From: Desulfobotulus mexicanus
GTDB taxonomy: Bacteria > Desulfobacterota > Desulfobacteria > Desulfobacterales > ASO4-4
Direction: 5' to 3'
Length of the DNA stretch: 35,198 nucleotides
NCBI RefSeq assembly: GCF_006175995.1
Contig: NZ_VDMB01000005.1
Location: 13 to 35,210 of the forward strand
Below are positions 16,610-24,419 of the stretch, in pieces. The first letter of the stretch is position 1. Every line of letters starts with the position of its first letter. A model generated the notes under the pieces. That model made no database searches. It saw nothing but the letters and a program-made list of their open reading frames with translations, and was not told the origin of the DNA. A program made the position numbers and the translations under genes.

Positions 16610-18163
16610 TTATAATGGGATATTACCATGCTTTCTGGCAGGCTTCTGCACCCGCTTGGAACTCAAAGCCTCTAAGGCTCCAATGATACGGGGCCGGGTT
16701 TCCGAAGGCTGGATCACCGCATCCACATAGCCTCTCGAAGCGGCAATCCAGGGATTGGAGAACAGGGATTCATAGGCTTCCATTTTTTCCCTTCGGGTTC
16801 TGGCAGGGTCCGGTGCTTCCCTGATCTCCCTGCGATGGATGATATTGGCCGCACCTTCGGCCCCCATCACGGCAATCTCCGCCGTGGGCCAGGCAAAAAC
16901 CATGTCTGCCCCCAGATGCTTGGAGCTCATGGCAATGTAGGCTCCGCCATAGGCCTTGCGGGTAATGAGCAGAATTTTCGGTACCGTGGCTTCCACATAA
17001 CTCCAGAGGAGTTTGGCCCCATGCCGGATGATACCACCCCACTCCTGGCTGCTGCCCGGCAGAAAACCCGGTACATCGGCAATGGTGATGAGGGGAATGT
17101 TAAAGGCATCACAGAACCGGATAAAGCGGGCCGCCTTGTCCGATGCATCAATATCCAGACAACCCGCCATGACGGAAGGCTGATTGGCAATAACGCCGGT
17201 GCTTCTTCCGTTCATGCGTACAAAGCCCGTCACAATATTGGGAGCAAAAAGCGGCTGGGTTTCAAACATCTCTCCGCCATCGGCCAGAAGTCCGATGAGG
17301 GTACGCACGTCATAGGCGGCATTGGCCGCATCGGGTATCAGACTGTCCAGGGCCGGTTCCACCCGAAAGGGGTCATCCCCCAGATCCTTTACGGGCGGAT
17401 CTTCCATATTATTGGAGGGAAAATAGGTGAGAAGCTCCCGGATGCCCTCAATGGCGGCCATATCCGAATCCACGGCAAAATGGGCTACCCCGCTTTTCAC
17501 CGCATGGGTCATGGCCCCGCCAAGGCTTTCAAAATCAATCACTTCGCCTGTTACGGACCGGATAACGTCCGGACCTGTGATGAACATGTAACTGGAATTC
17601 TTCACCATGAAAACCCAGTCCATCATACCCGGAGAATATACGGCCCCGCCCGCTGTGGGACCCATGATGGCGCAGATCTGGGGAATCACACCCGAAGCAT
17701 CGGCATTGCGGGTAAAAATCTCCCCGAAGCCCGCCAGAGCATCCACCCCCTCCTGAATCCGGGCTCCACCGGAATCATTCATACCCACCACAGGCGCTCC
17801 AGCCTTCAGGGCCAGATCCTGCACCTTGGTAATTTTTTTGGCATGCATCTCTCCAAGGCTGCCGCCCCTTGCCGTAAAATCCTGAGCATAGGCAAAGACC
17901 GGTCGGCCATCCACCAGGCCATGGCCTGTGATCACGCCATCTGCCGGGATAAAGGTGTCTTCCATACCAAAATGGACGCAGCGATGGGTGACTAAAGCAT
18001 CCAGCTCCTGAAAGGTGCCGGGGTCAAAAAGATGAAAGAGCCTTTCACGGGCCGTTAGTTTTCCCTTTTCCTGATGCTTTCGTACCGCATCTTCACCACC
18101 CATTTTCAGGACTTCATTTTCACGGAGCTTCAGCTCACGCAGTTTTTCAATGGTACGGCTCAT
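16610..18163 (-). CDS. mmdA: methylmalonyl-CoA carboxyltransferase/decarboxylase, 12S / MmdA-type subunit
   Basis: About 517 residues, the normal length of propionyl/methylmalonyl-CoA carboxyltransferase subunits, with N and C crotonase-like halves. Landmarks are GKLTARERL, the oxyanion-hole regions around SGGARIQEGVDALAGF and GPTAGGAVYSPG in the first half, and ITIADVPGFLPGSSQEWGGIIRHGAKLL and ITRKAYGGAYIAMSSK in the second. It moves CO2 from (S)-methylmalonyl-CoA to biotin in the cytoplasm, or the reverse as propionyl-CoA carboxylase. Genome context with OadB and small subunits favours decarboxylation or transcarboxylation. The start MSRTIEKL (18163) has GGGGGAG 6 nt upstream; an in-frame ATG eight codons earlier lacks one. 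It is the first gene of the operon. Confidence 0.92.
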   Translation of the reverse strand: MSRTIEKLRELKLRENEVLKMGGEDAVRKHQEKGKLTARERLFHLFDPGTFQELDALVTHRCVHFGMEDTFIPADGVITGHGLVDGRPVFAYAQDFTARGGSLGEMHAKKITKVQDLALKAGAPVVGMNDSGGARIQEGVDALAGFGEIFTRNADASGVIPQICAIMGPTAGGAVYSPGMMDWVFMVKNSSYMFITGPDVIRSVTGEVIDFESLGGAMTHAVKSGVAHFAVDSDMAAIEGIRELLTYFPSNNMEDPPVKDLGDDPFRVEPALDSLIPDAANAAYDVRTLIGLLADGGEMFETQPLFAPNIVTGFVRMNGRSTGVIANQPSVMAGCLDIDASDKAARFIRFCDAFNIPLITIADVPGFLPGSSQEWGGIIRHGAKLLWSYVEATVPKILLITRKAYGGAYIAMSSKHLGADMVFAWPTAEIAVMGAEGAANIIHRREIREAPDPARTRREKMEAYESLFSNPWIAASRGYVDAVIQPSETRPRIIGALEALSSKRVQKPARKHGNIPL

Positions 18164-18176
18164 ATATTCTCCCCCG

Positions 18177-18211
18177 TTACAGCACAATACTGTAAATTTA
18201 TTCCATTACAG
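18177..18211 (-). promoter_or_regulatory. triple TTACAG/CTGTAA operator-like site before mmdA
   Basis: TTACAG (18177-18182), CTGTAA (18190-18195) and TTACAG (18206-18211) alternate in orientation. The first two make a 19-bp palindrome with a 7-nt centre, starting 14 nt upstream of the mmdA start. A dimeric repressor or activator of the operon could bind here. The regulator is unknown. Confidence 0.4.
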
Positions 18212-18774
18212 CAAAAATCTGACGCAGATACCGGAGCGATAAGCTCTTCAGGCCACCTTGCTTAAGAGGTTCCAGCGAAAACGCGCTTCTGTACATATCA
18301 TGATACGGCTTCTGTCATCTACTTCATTTCAGCAAAAGCATGAGCAGGAACCGGAACAGGGCATGTAGCAGATTATGTGCCATAAGCAGAGTCTTTAGAG
18401 TTGGAAAAGATCTGTTTTATCTGTGTAAGGCCTGAATGCAAAAGATTATGGGGCTTTGTGCAGCTTATCTTAAGAAAAATACGGGATGACCAGTAGGCCA
18501 GTTTTTCCGGGGCATTATGCACTTAAGGTGTAGCTTGGTACACTCCGTGTACAGTGGAAAATCAATTTAATCCCGGAAAGCAGGACTTTTCTGCACCGTG
18601 GAACAACACAGATAAGGGAGAAAGCCAAGTTTGGGAAATTAAAACCATGGCAGGCTACAGGGAAGATGAAAAGTATTTTTGCCGTGACAAATTTTTGTTG
18701 ACCTTGATAAATCGGTTCAGTAATCATAATAAGGTTGTAAAACAGAAATTTGAATTTCATAAGGATTTTATACC
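18212..18774. other. intergenic region without a convincing gene
   Basis: About 560 nt between the divergent mmdA operon and the ABC operon. Short open frames exist on both strands, but none has a good start site or protein-like sequence. The only clear structure is a perfect palindrome, GTACAC-TCC-GTGTAC, at 18538-18552. TTGACC at 18698-18703 could be part of a promoter for the next gene, but no good -10 box was found at the right distance. Confidence 0.5.
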
Positions 18775-19089
18775 ATGCCTTACAAAAGCCTTTTTTTAAG
18801 CCTTATCCTTTTTGCAGCAGTACCTCTGGTTCATGCCCACAGGGCCATGGTGCTGTGCAGTGACAACGGCGACAACACCATCACCTGTCAGGGAGGTTTT
18901 TCCGACGGATCTTCCGCCGCAGGCGTAACCATGCGCATAGAATCCACGGACAACAGGGTTCTGATGCAGGGGCGCATGGGAGAAGATTCCGAATTCACCT
19001 TTGAAAAACCCCGTACCTCCTTTGTGGTGGTCTTTGATGCAGGAGCCGACCACCGCGTCACCCTTCCCGGAAGGCAGATTACCCGATAA
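18775..19089 (+). CDS. small secreted protein, first gene of the ABC operon
   Basis: A 104-residue protein with a clear signal peptide (MPYKSLFLSLILFAAVPLVHA, cleavage after HA near residue 21). The mature part is an all-beta type sequence with two Cys (residues about 28 and 38) that could form a disulfide, and with GVTMRIESTDNRVLMQG and FVVVFDAGADHRVTLPG. It recalls short periplasmic beta-sandwich proteins that accompany metal-transport ABC systems, but I cannot name the family. Its TAA overlaps the next gene's ATG (TAATG), so it is translated with the ABC ATPase gene. Start codon spacing is poor (AAGG about 12 nt upstream). Confidence 0.7.
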   Translation: MPYKSLFLSLILFAAVPLVHAHRAMVLCSDNGDNTITCQGGFSDGSSAAGVTMRIESTDNRVLMQGRMGEDSEFTFEKPRTSFVVVFDAGADHRVTLPGRQITR

Positions 19090-19967
19090 TGAACGCCATA
19101 GAAGTAAGTAAGCTCTGCCACCGGTACAAGGGGAAAAGCGTTTATGAAGATCTCAGCTTTTCCGTTCCCAGAGGCTCCGTATGCGGGCTTCTTGGTAAAA
19201 ATGGTCAGGGCAAGACAACCCTTGTGAACATCCTGATGGGCTTTCTCAAACCCGTATCAGGCCGCTGTCTGGTTCTTGGAGAAAACTCCCACAGCCTTTC
19301 TCCTTCCTTAAGAAAACGGGTGGGCCTTCTCCATGAAGGACATCAGGCCTATGAATTCATGACCATCGCCCAGACGGAAAAGTTCTTTTCACGGTGGTAT
19401 CCGGACTGGAACCGGGACATCTTCTATGACCTTGTGAACCGGATGGGGCTTTCGCACCGCCATAGGGTCGGTCAGATGTCCTGTGGTCAGCGTTCACAGG
19501 TGGTGCTGGGTGTAATCATGGCCCAGAATCCCGACCTTTTAATCCTTGATGATTACAGTATGGGTCTGGATGCGGGCTACCGCCGCCTCTTTCTGGATGT
19601 TCTCCATGATTTTGTGGCTTCCGGAGACAAAACCGTTTTTGTGACCAGCCATATTGTTCAGGATCTGGAGCAGCTGGTGGACACCCTTCTCTTTCTGGAT
19701 CAGGGCCGCATCACCAAAACCCCCTTAAAAGACTTCATGACTTCCTTTAAAAAATTCACCTTCACCGCTGAAGATGGGCAGGTCCTCCAAAAAGATACTG
19801 TCATCACCGGCCTTGAGCAGCGCGGAAACCGGATCACTCTCTACACCTATGCGGAGATGGACGATCTGACAAGCCACCTTGCGGGGCTTGGCATCCGTCT
19901 TAAAGATCTTCAACAAAGCCCCATGAGCCTTGAAGACGGCTTCATCGGACTGATGGGAAAATACTGA
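19089..19967 (+). CDS. ABC-type ATPase
   Basis: A 292-residue protein. Walker A is GKNGQGKT (residues 36-43), the signature is SCGQ (131-134, in place of SGGQ), Walker B is LLILDDY (150-156) and the H-loop is TSHIV (H188). The catalytic Glu after Walker B is Asp155. The N-terminal 220 residues are the nucleotide-binding domain; a 70-residue beta-rich C-terminal extension follows. It is coupled to the secreted protein gene by TAATG and separated from the permease gene by 1 nt. Together with the next two genes it makes an inner-membrane ABC system of the CcmA/NosF-like exporter or assembly type; the substrate is unknown. Confidence 0.9.
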   Translation: MNAIEVSKLCHRYKGKSVYEDLSFSVPRGSVCGLLGKNGQGKTTLVNILMGFLKPVSGRCLVLGENSHSLSPSLRKRVGLLHEGHQAYEFMTIAQTEKFFSRWYPDWNRDIFYDLVNRMGLSHRHRVGQMSCGQRSQVVLGVIMAQNPDLLILDDYSMGLDAGYRRLFLDVLHDFVASGDKTVFVTSHIVQDLEQLVDTLLFLDQGRITKTPLKDFMTSFKKFTFTAEDGQVLQKDTVITGLEQRGNRITLYTYAEMDDLTSHLAGLGIRLKDLQQSPMSLEDGFIGLMGKY

Positions 19968-19968
19968 T

Positions 19969-20640
19969 ATGTGGCAATCTCTCTTTATGAAGGAATGGCT
20001 CAAGCTCCGCTGGTACTTTGCAGCGGCCCTTCTGGTAAATCTTGGTGTATGTATGAAAATACTCCTCGATATTCGCCAGCTGATCCAGATGGAGCACGGC
20101 GAGATGGTCTGGTATCAGGCCATTCACCTGCACACCCTTTTTTATGATCCCCTGCGTTATCTGCCCTTGATCACAGGGCTTGTGCTGGCCGCAGCCCAGT
20201 TCATGCCGGAAATTTCCGGCCGGAGAATGAGAATCTCCCTGCACCTTCCCATGGATCAGAACCGTATGCTTTTCTTATGTCTCCTTGCGGGTCTTTTTCA
20301 CCTCGGAGTTCTTGCGGTACTGGATCTGCTGCTCACGGCAGGGATTCTTCTCTGGTATTTTCCCCGTGAGCTGGCTTTGGCTTCTCTCCCCACCCTTTTG
20401 CCATGGATTAACGCCGGACTCATCGCCTATCTTGGGGCCGTGCACCTTCTCCTTGAACCTTCCTGGCCCCGCAGGGTCTTTTATGCCCTTGTTTTCACGG
20501 CCCTTAGCTCCCTGCACTTTGCAGGCAGCGGCTATGGCTGGCTGACACCGGCCCTGCCCTTTTTCCTTCTCCTTTCGCCTCTGGCCCTTCTGAGCGTTCT
20601 TGATACGGGCCGCAGATTCCGTCAGGGAGGTGTATCATGA
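19969..20640 (+). CDS. ABC transporter permease-like membrane protein
   Basis: A 223-residue protein with about six hydrophobic segments, the size of the small ABC-2-like permeases. It begins MWQSLFMKEWLKLRWYFAAALLVNLGV, where MKEWLKLRW is the typical amphipathic entry of ABC-2 membrane subunits. A long cytosolic or periplasmic loop (about 30-60) follows the first helix. The gene starts one base after the ATPase stop and ends with an ATGA overlap into the next gene, so all three are translated together. It forms the membrane channel for the ATPase. The substrate is not deducible. Confidence 0.85.
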   Translation: MWQSLFMKEWLKLRWYFAAALLVNLGVCMKILLDIRQLIQMEHGEMVWYQAIHLHTLFYDPLRYLPLITGLVLAAAQFMPEISGRRMRISLHLPMDQNRMLFLCLLAGLFHLGVLAVLDLLLTAGILLWYFPRELALASLPTLLPWINAGLIAYLGAVHLLLEPSWPRRVFYALVFTALSSLHFAGSGYGWLTPALPFFLLLSPLALLSVLDTGRRFRQGGVS

Positions 20641-21878
20641 TACTGAACCGCTTCTCTAGGTGGGCCACCCGCATACTCGCAGTGATTGCCATTTTTTTTA
20701 CCCTGCCCGCCCTTTTTGATAAAATCTGGACCCAAAAGAGTGAAGCCCCCCTTGTCTTTTTCAGTCCTGTGCAGAAGGATTTTGTCTATCAGAAGTCCCT
20801 CGGCGGCCATCAATTCATGTATGCGGATGAAGGGGGCAGGGTATTTGACCGTGGGGCCTTTGAGGATCTCCTGCCCTTTGTCTATTTCCGCAATTACGAG
20901 CTGAGAAACGAAGGCCCCCTTACGCTTGGGGGACAGATTTTTGACCGGGAAACCATCCGCAGTCAGCGTCAGTCCTTTGAGATCAAAGCCAGAGATTTGA
21001 AGGGCAGACGGCCGCAGATTGACCTTTATCCCCTCTTCAATAACGATCCCGGCATTGCCATGATCCCCTTTCCCGAAGATGTCTTCCGATTCACGGAAAA
21101 CGGCATGGAGTTTATCAATGCCGACACTAACCGCAAAGATGAGGCCCTTTCAAAGTCTTTTACGGAAAGCCTGAAGGAAAAGGGCTTTGCCTTCCCCGCC
21201 ACCCTCATCAGCGGCAATCCCACCAACCTCAAGCCCTTTGATGAGGGATATTTTGTGAAGGACAGCCAAGGCGGGGTTTTTCATATCCGCAGGGTAATGG
21301 ATCAGCCGGATATCCGGAAAACGACCATTCCGGCGGACATGGGGATTCTTGATATTGCGGTATCGGAAAACCAGAGGCGGGAATTCTACGGTATTCTCAT
21401 GACAGAAAAGGGAGAACTTTTTCTCATTGCCTGGGACAGTTATGCACTGATTCCCCTGCCCTTCGATGGCTTTGACCCTCGGCGCATGGATGTGAAGCTT
21501 CTCGTCAATCCCCTTTACCGCACCCTGATCCTCACGGGAGAAGACAGGGTGCATGCCACTGTCATGGATACGGAGTATCAGCCCCTGAAATCCTTCACCC
21601 TGCCCTTTTCCCAGACGGGTTCAGAGATGGCCGGGAATGCTAAAGATTTTCTTTTTCCCTTCACCTTAAGCCTTGAAAGCCCCTGGCAGAATCAGGCCAG
21701 CTTGCAGCTTCAAAAGGGCAGCCTCTGGTCTTTTGGGGGGATTGTCCTTGCAATGATTCTTTATCTCATTTTTTTAAGAAGAAAAGGGCCTTTCCACCGC
21801 CATGGGGGGGAGTTCGGCTTTCTCATGCTTACGGGGCTTTTCGGGCTGCTGCCCCTGCTTTTTGTAAGGGAAAACTGA
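20637..21878 (+). CDS. membrane-anchored periplasmic protein, DUF4857-like
   Basis: A 413-residue protein with one N-terminal helix (about 12-28, ATRILAVIAIFFTLPAL), a long soluble part (about 30-355) expected in the periplasm, and two C-terminal helices (about 362-378 and 393-410, GIVLAMILYLIFL and FLMLTGLFGLLPLLFV). The soluble part reads like a beta-propeller or beta-rich sensor (repeated GELFLIAWD, HATVMDTEY). The layout and the neighbouring ABC genes match proteins annotated DUF4857; this is recall from family context, not a search result. It probably forms a complex with the ABC proteins. The start overlaps the permease stop by 4 nt. Confidence 0.72.
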   Translation: MILNRFSRWATRILAVIAIFFTLPALFDKIWTQKSEAPLVFFSPVQKDFVYQKSLGGHQFMYADEGGRVFDRGAFEDLLPFVYFRNYELRNEGPLTLGGQIFDRETIRSQRQSFEIKARDLKGRRPQIDLYPLFNNDPGIAMIPFPEDVFRFTENGMEFINADTNRKDEALSKSFTESLKEKGFAFPATLISGNPTNLKPFDEGYFVKDSQGGVFHIRRVMDQPDIRKTTIPADMGILDIAVSENQRREFYGILMTEKGELFLIAWDSYALIPLPFDGFDPRRMDVKLLVNPLYRTLILTGEDRVHATVMDTEYQPLKSFTLPFSQTGSEMAGNAKDFLFPFTLSLESPWQNQASLQLQKGSLWSFGGIVLAMILYLIFLRRKGPFHRHGGEFGFLMLTGLFGLLPLLFVREN

Positions 21879-22209
21879 AAAAACGATTTCATGAAAAAAA
21901 TAAGGTCAGAGAGAAACCTTTGGCTTCAGGCCCTGCCGTTACCTTTGCGGTGGTAGCGCAGCAGAACCGCATAAACCTGATCCATAAGCGTGAGATTTGG
22001 TTCGGGTCTGAAATTCGTCCCTTTTTCCATGTTTTGGCCTCTGATATCAGGATAAATGGAAACTTTGATTTTTTTCTTGATAGACGGACAAAGGCGGGAT
22101 AGGGTTTTTTATGTTTTACCCTTGAATACCAGAATAAACGGAAAATTTTCCGGATATAGGGACGGCTAACATGGAAAATTTCCACTTATTGCATTGCTAG
22201 AGGAAGATT
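21879..22209. other. left border of the accessory island, no convincing gene
   Basis: 331 nt with no supported coding region. It contains an imperfect direct repeat (ATCAGGATAAATGGAAACTTT near 22047 and ACCAGAATAAACGGAAAATTT near 22128; 17 of 21 bases agree). It has GGCTAAC near 22165, but no full attC or attI fold was found. Base use becomes more A+T-rich from here. Confidence 0.45.
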
Positions 22210-22818
22210 ATGGAAGCAATTTTAGTTTTTATAGGCTTTCTAGTGGGACAGTTCCTACCTTCCTATCTTCGTGAAAAAGGCAAAAACCTAGCTACGAAAG
22301 AGGATGTTGAACGAATAACCCGAAACGTTGAGGCCGTGAAGGCCGAGTACAGCGAGAAACTACAAGAATTAATACACCAGAATAATTTACTCCTCGAACA
22401 GGCTAAGGGTCGCCAACAGCTAAGATTCGCCGCTGTAGAGAAAAGATTACAGGTTCACCAGGAAGCATACTTGTTGTGGAGACAGATGATATCCAAGGTT
22501 CATAGCGAGGAAAATGCGGACGTCGTCATGGCCTGCCAAGATTGGTATAACGTCAATTGTCTTTATTTGGACCAAGCATCACGAGCTGCTTTCCGCAGCG
22601 CATATAGTGCGCTGGCAATTCATCCAACTTTGCTGGCTGCTAGAGAAAATGATGAGAGTATCAAGCGTAATTTTATGGATGTTACGTCCGCTGGAGAGGC
22701 GATTGTTAAGGGTGCAGAACTACCGTCGTTAGGTGAGAATGAGTATGAGCTAATCGCTCGGGACCAATCCTCTAACAATTTAAGGAAAGGTACACCGGAA
22801 AGCGGTGCCCCTTCTTAA
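22210..22818 (+). CDS. membrane-anchored coiled-coil protein encoded by an integron gene cassette
   Basis: A 202-residue protein with one N-terminal hydrophobic helix (residues 4-16, ILVFIGFLVGQFL). A long predicted coiled coil follows (about 25-95, with ATKEDVERITRNVEAVKAEYSEKLQEL) and then a helical body with WYNVNCLYLDQASRAAFRSAY. The TKEDVERIT..VE.VK..Y block occurs in many small membrane proteins of mobile elements, all of unknown function. Its stop codon lies inside a canonical attC site, the hallmark of a cassette gene. Codon use (many TTA, CTA, AGA) differs from the flanking chromosome. AGGAAGATT before the ATG is an acceptable ribosome-binding site. Confidence 0.7.
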   Translation: MEAILVFIGFLVGQFLPSYLREKGKNLATKEDVERITRNVEAVKAEYSEKLQELIHQNNLLLEQAKGRQQLRFAAVEKRLQVHQEAYLLWRQMISKVHSEENADVVMACQDWYNVNCLYLDQASRAAFRSAYSALAIHPTLLAARENDESIKRNFMDVTSAGEAIVKGAELPSLGENEYELIARDQSSNNLRKGTPESGAPS

Positions 22819-22829
22819 CAGCGTTAGCT
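22770..22829 (+). mobile_element. integron attC recombination site
   Basis: Sixty nucleotides fold like a classical attC. The R'' box CTCTAAC (22770-22776) pairs with R' GTTAGCT (22823-22829) over five bases. L'' TTAAGGA (22780-22786) pairs with L' TTCTTAA (22812-22818), with one G-T pair. AA (22787-22788) is extrahelical, followed by GG/CC and an apical stem CACCG/CGGTG with a five-nt loop. The unpaired spacers are asymmetric, as attC strand choice requires. No integrase gene is in the window. Sites of this kind mark gene cassettes inserted by site-specific recombination. Confidence 0.85.
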
Positions 22830-22845
22830 TTTTCGGAGAAAATGG

Positions 22846-23766
22846 ATGTATTCCACGAAGTATGGAAAGACAATTAAGCTATTTCTGATGGATGCTGATC
22901 CTGATGGAAGGATGATTTGTGAGCTATCGAACTGGAACGGAAAAGCATATCGAATACCACGTGGAAAGGTTAAAGATTGCTCAGACAGACAAGATTTAAA
23001 AGGAACTTCTGTTTATCTCTTGTTTGGTCGCGCTGAATCCTCCACTTCAAAGCCAAAAGCTTATATAGGCGAAGCTGAAAATGCCTATTCTCGTCTCGTT
23101 CAGCATGTGTCTGAAAAGGAATTCTGGAATGAGTCCGTTGTATTTATAAGCAAAGATGAAAATCTCAATAAAGCTCACATCAAGTATCTGGAATCCCGTC
23201 TTTATGAAATTGCCACTTCTGCAGGAAGGTACGATATTCAAAACGGAAATACTCCGACACGAAGTTCTATTTCTGAGTCCGATCAGGCAGAAATGGAAGA
23301 GTTTATTGAGTATATAAAAATTCTAATTAACACAATGGGTTTCAAAGTCTTTGAGCCACTAATTAAAACTGAATCGAACTCTCAGGAGCCTGATGAGTTT
23401 TTCTTCGTGAAGGGTGCCAGAGGTGCAGATGGTCGCGGGAAAAGAACATCGGATGGATTTGTTGTATTTTCTGGTTCCAAAGTAGCTATTGATACAGTTC
23501 CGTCATTTCCAAAGGGTTTCAATGCTCTTAGGGACGAGCTAATTGACAATGAAATTATTGTCAAAGAAGGTGCGGATTTGGTCTTGGCATCTGATTATCT
23601 TTTTAGCAGTCCATCGGCGGCAGCCGCTGTAATCATGGGGCGGAGTGCAAATGGGTTGATTGAATGGAAGAACTCCAAAGGCAAAGAACTGAAATCTGTT
23701 GAAGAGACTGAAATATCAAAAGCTAACAAGTCAATGCAGCTGATCGCTGACGCGTCGGCAGATTGA
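22846..23766 (+). CDS. GIY-YIG nuclease-like protein with a C-terminal DUF4357-like domain
   Basis: A 306-residue protein. Residues about 53-130 (GTSVYLLFGRAESSTSKPKAYIGEAEN, then LESRLYEIA) match the GIY-YIG fold order: a VYLL strand, a KAYIGEA strand with the expected Gly, and a helix with Arg and a late Glu. The C-terminus holds MGRSANGLIEWKNSKGKEL (about 265-284), the signature of DUF4357 domains often fused to such nucleases. It starts just after the attC, with GGAG 7 nt before the ATG, so it may be a second cassette gene, though no attC follows it. Proteins of this type are common in genomic islands; the DNA target and role (defence or repair) are unknown. Confidence 0.75.
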   Translation: MYSTKYGKTIKLFLMDADPDGRMICELSNWNGKAYRIPRGKVKDCSDRQDLKGTSVYLLFGRAESSTSKPKAYIGEAENAYSRLVQHVSEKEFWNESVVFISKDENLNKAHIKYLESRLYEIATSAGRYDIQNGNTPTRSSISESDQAEMEEFIEYIKILINTMGFKVFEPLIKTESNSQEPDEFFFVKGARGADGRGKRTSDGFVVFSGSKVAIDTVPSFPKGFNALRDELIDNEIIVKEGADLVLASDYLFSSPSAAAAVIMGRSANGLIEWKNSKGKELKSVEETEISKANKSMQLIADASAD

Positions 23767-23786
23767 GACGTTCTTACAAAACATCA

Positions 23787-23833
23787 CCTTGACAAGGCGT
23801 ACGCTATGCCGTACCGTTCATAAAAAGTCAAGG
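23787..23833 (+). promoter_or_regulatory. promoter and operator of the toxin-antitoxin pair
   Basis: TTGACA (23789-23794) and TACCGT (23812-23817) are 17 nt apart. Between and over them is an imperfect palindrome of GTACG/CGTAC half-sites (about 23797-23815), the usual target for YefM-type autorepression. CCTTGAC at the left and GTCAAGG at the right form a second 7-bp inverted repeat. Confidence 0.5.
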
Positions 23834-23840
23834 AGGTACT

Positions 23841-24083
23841 ATGATAATATTATCAGCAACAGAAGCCCGTTCAAATCTTTACAGGCTTATTGATCAGGCA
23901 TCGACATCCCATGAGCCTGTCATTATTACAGGCAAAAGAGGAAACGCTGTGCTTCTCTCAGAAGAAGACTGGAAAGCAATTCAAGAGACCCTGTTTCTTC
24001 TGAACATTCCAAATATGCGTGAATCCATTCTGGAAGGGCTTGAAACTCCAATAGGCGATTGTAATGAGGAACTTGACTGGTGA
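23841..24083 (+). CDS. yefM: antitoxin of the Phd/YefM family
   Basis: An 80-residue protein. The N-terminal half (MIILSATEARSNLYRLIDQAS, then EPVIITGKRGNAVLLSEEDW) is the DNA-binding YefM/Phd fold. The tail (NIPNMRESILEGLETPI) is the toxin-wrapping helix. It neutralises the following YoeB toxin and, with it, represses the shared promoter. AAGGAGG lies 5 nt before the ATG. GTGA overlap with the toxin gene fixes the ratio of the two proteins. Length and order are those of the family. Confidence 0.95.
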   Translation: MIILSATEARSNLYRLIDQASTSHEPVIITGKRGNAVLLSEEDWKAIQETLFLLNIPNMRESILEGLETPIGDCNEELDW

Positions 24084-24343
24084 GCTGGAAGGTTGTCTTT
24101 ACAAAACAAGCTCAGAAGGATGCTAAAAAAATCTCCTCATCTGGCCTGAAATCAAAGGCAGAAGATATCCTTGGGGTATTGAAACAAAATCCCTATCAAA
24201 CGCCACCGCCTTACGAAAAACTTGTAGGTGATTTATCCGGTGCCTGTTCACGAAGACTGAACATACAACACAGAATTGTTTACCAAATCCTCAATGATGA
24301 AAAAACAGTCAAAGTCATTCGAATGTGGACCCACTACGAATAA
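24080..24343 (+). CDS. yoeB: YoeB/Txe-type mRNA-cleaving toxin
   Basis: An 87-residue RelE-superfamily ribonuclease that cuts mRNA on the ribosome. E46, R65, H85 and Y86 match the catalytic Glu, Arg, His and Tyr of Escherichia coli YoeB. RRLNIQHRIVYQI and VKVIRMWTHYE are the family's signature ends. The start is GTG at 24080, inside the stop region of the antitoxin gene. All key residues are present, so it should be active when the antitoxin is lost. It lies in the accessory island and probably stabilises it. Confidence 0.95.
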   Translation: MSWKVVFTKQAQKDAKKISSSGLKSKAEDILGVLKQNPYQTPPPYEKLVGDLSGACSRRLNIQHRIVYQILNDEKTVKVIRMWTHYE

Positions 24344-24356
24344 ATGGAAGAATAAT

Positions 24357-24419
24357 GGGTTGCAGGCGATAGCATCCGATGTTGCTCCGGCAAGCCCTGA
24401 ACCATGGCTTGGGCAACCC
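24357..24419 (+). repeat. nested inverted repeat after the toxin gene
   Basis: GGGTTGC (24357-24363) pairs with GCAACCC (24413-24419). Within this, CAAGCC (24391-24396) pairs with GGCTTG (24406-24411) over a 9-nt loop. No T-tract follows. It fills most of the gap between yoeB and msrB and could be an RNA structure, a weak terminator or a remnant of a mobile-element end. It does not fit the attC rules. Confidence 0.45.

Noticed and set aside
18554-18799. 81-residue open frame on the plus strand
   Set aside because: It overlaps the start of the secreted-protein gene in another frame, has no good ribosome-binding site, and its composition is not protein-like.
21889-22185. 98-residue minus-strand frame in the island border
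   Set aside because: Basic, low-quality sequence with no start signal; it appears by chance in an A+T-rich stretch.
23761-23833. attC site after the GIY-YIG gene
   Set aside because: The inverted repeats there fit a toxin-antitoxin operator better; there is no R'/R'' pair.
24357-24419. Second attC site after the toxin gene
   Set aside because: The nested hairpin lacks GTTRRRY and RYYYAAC boxes on either strand, so it does not meet attC rules.
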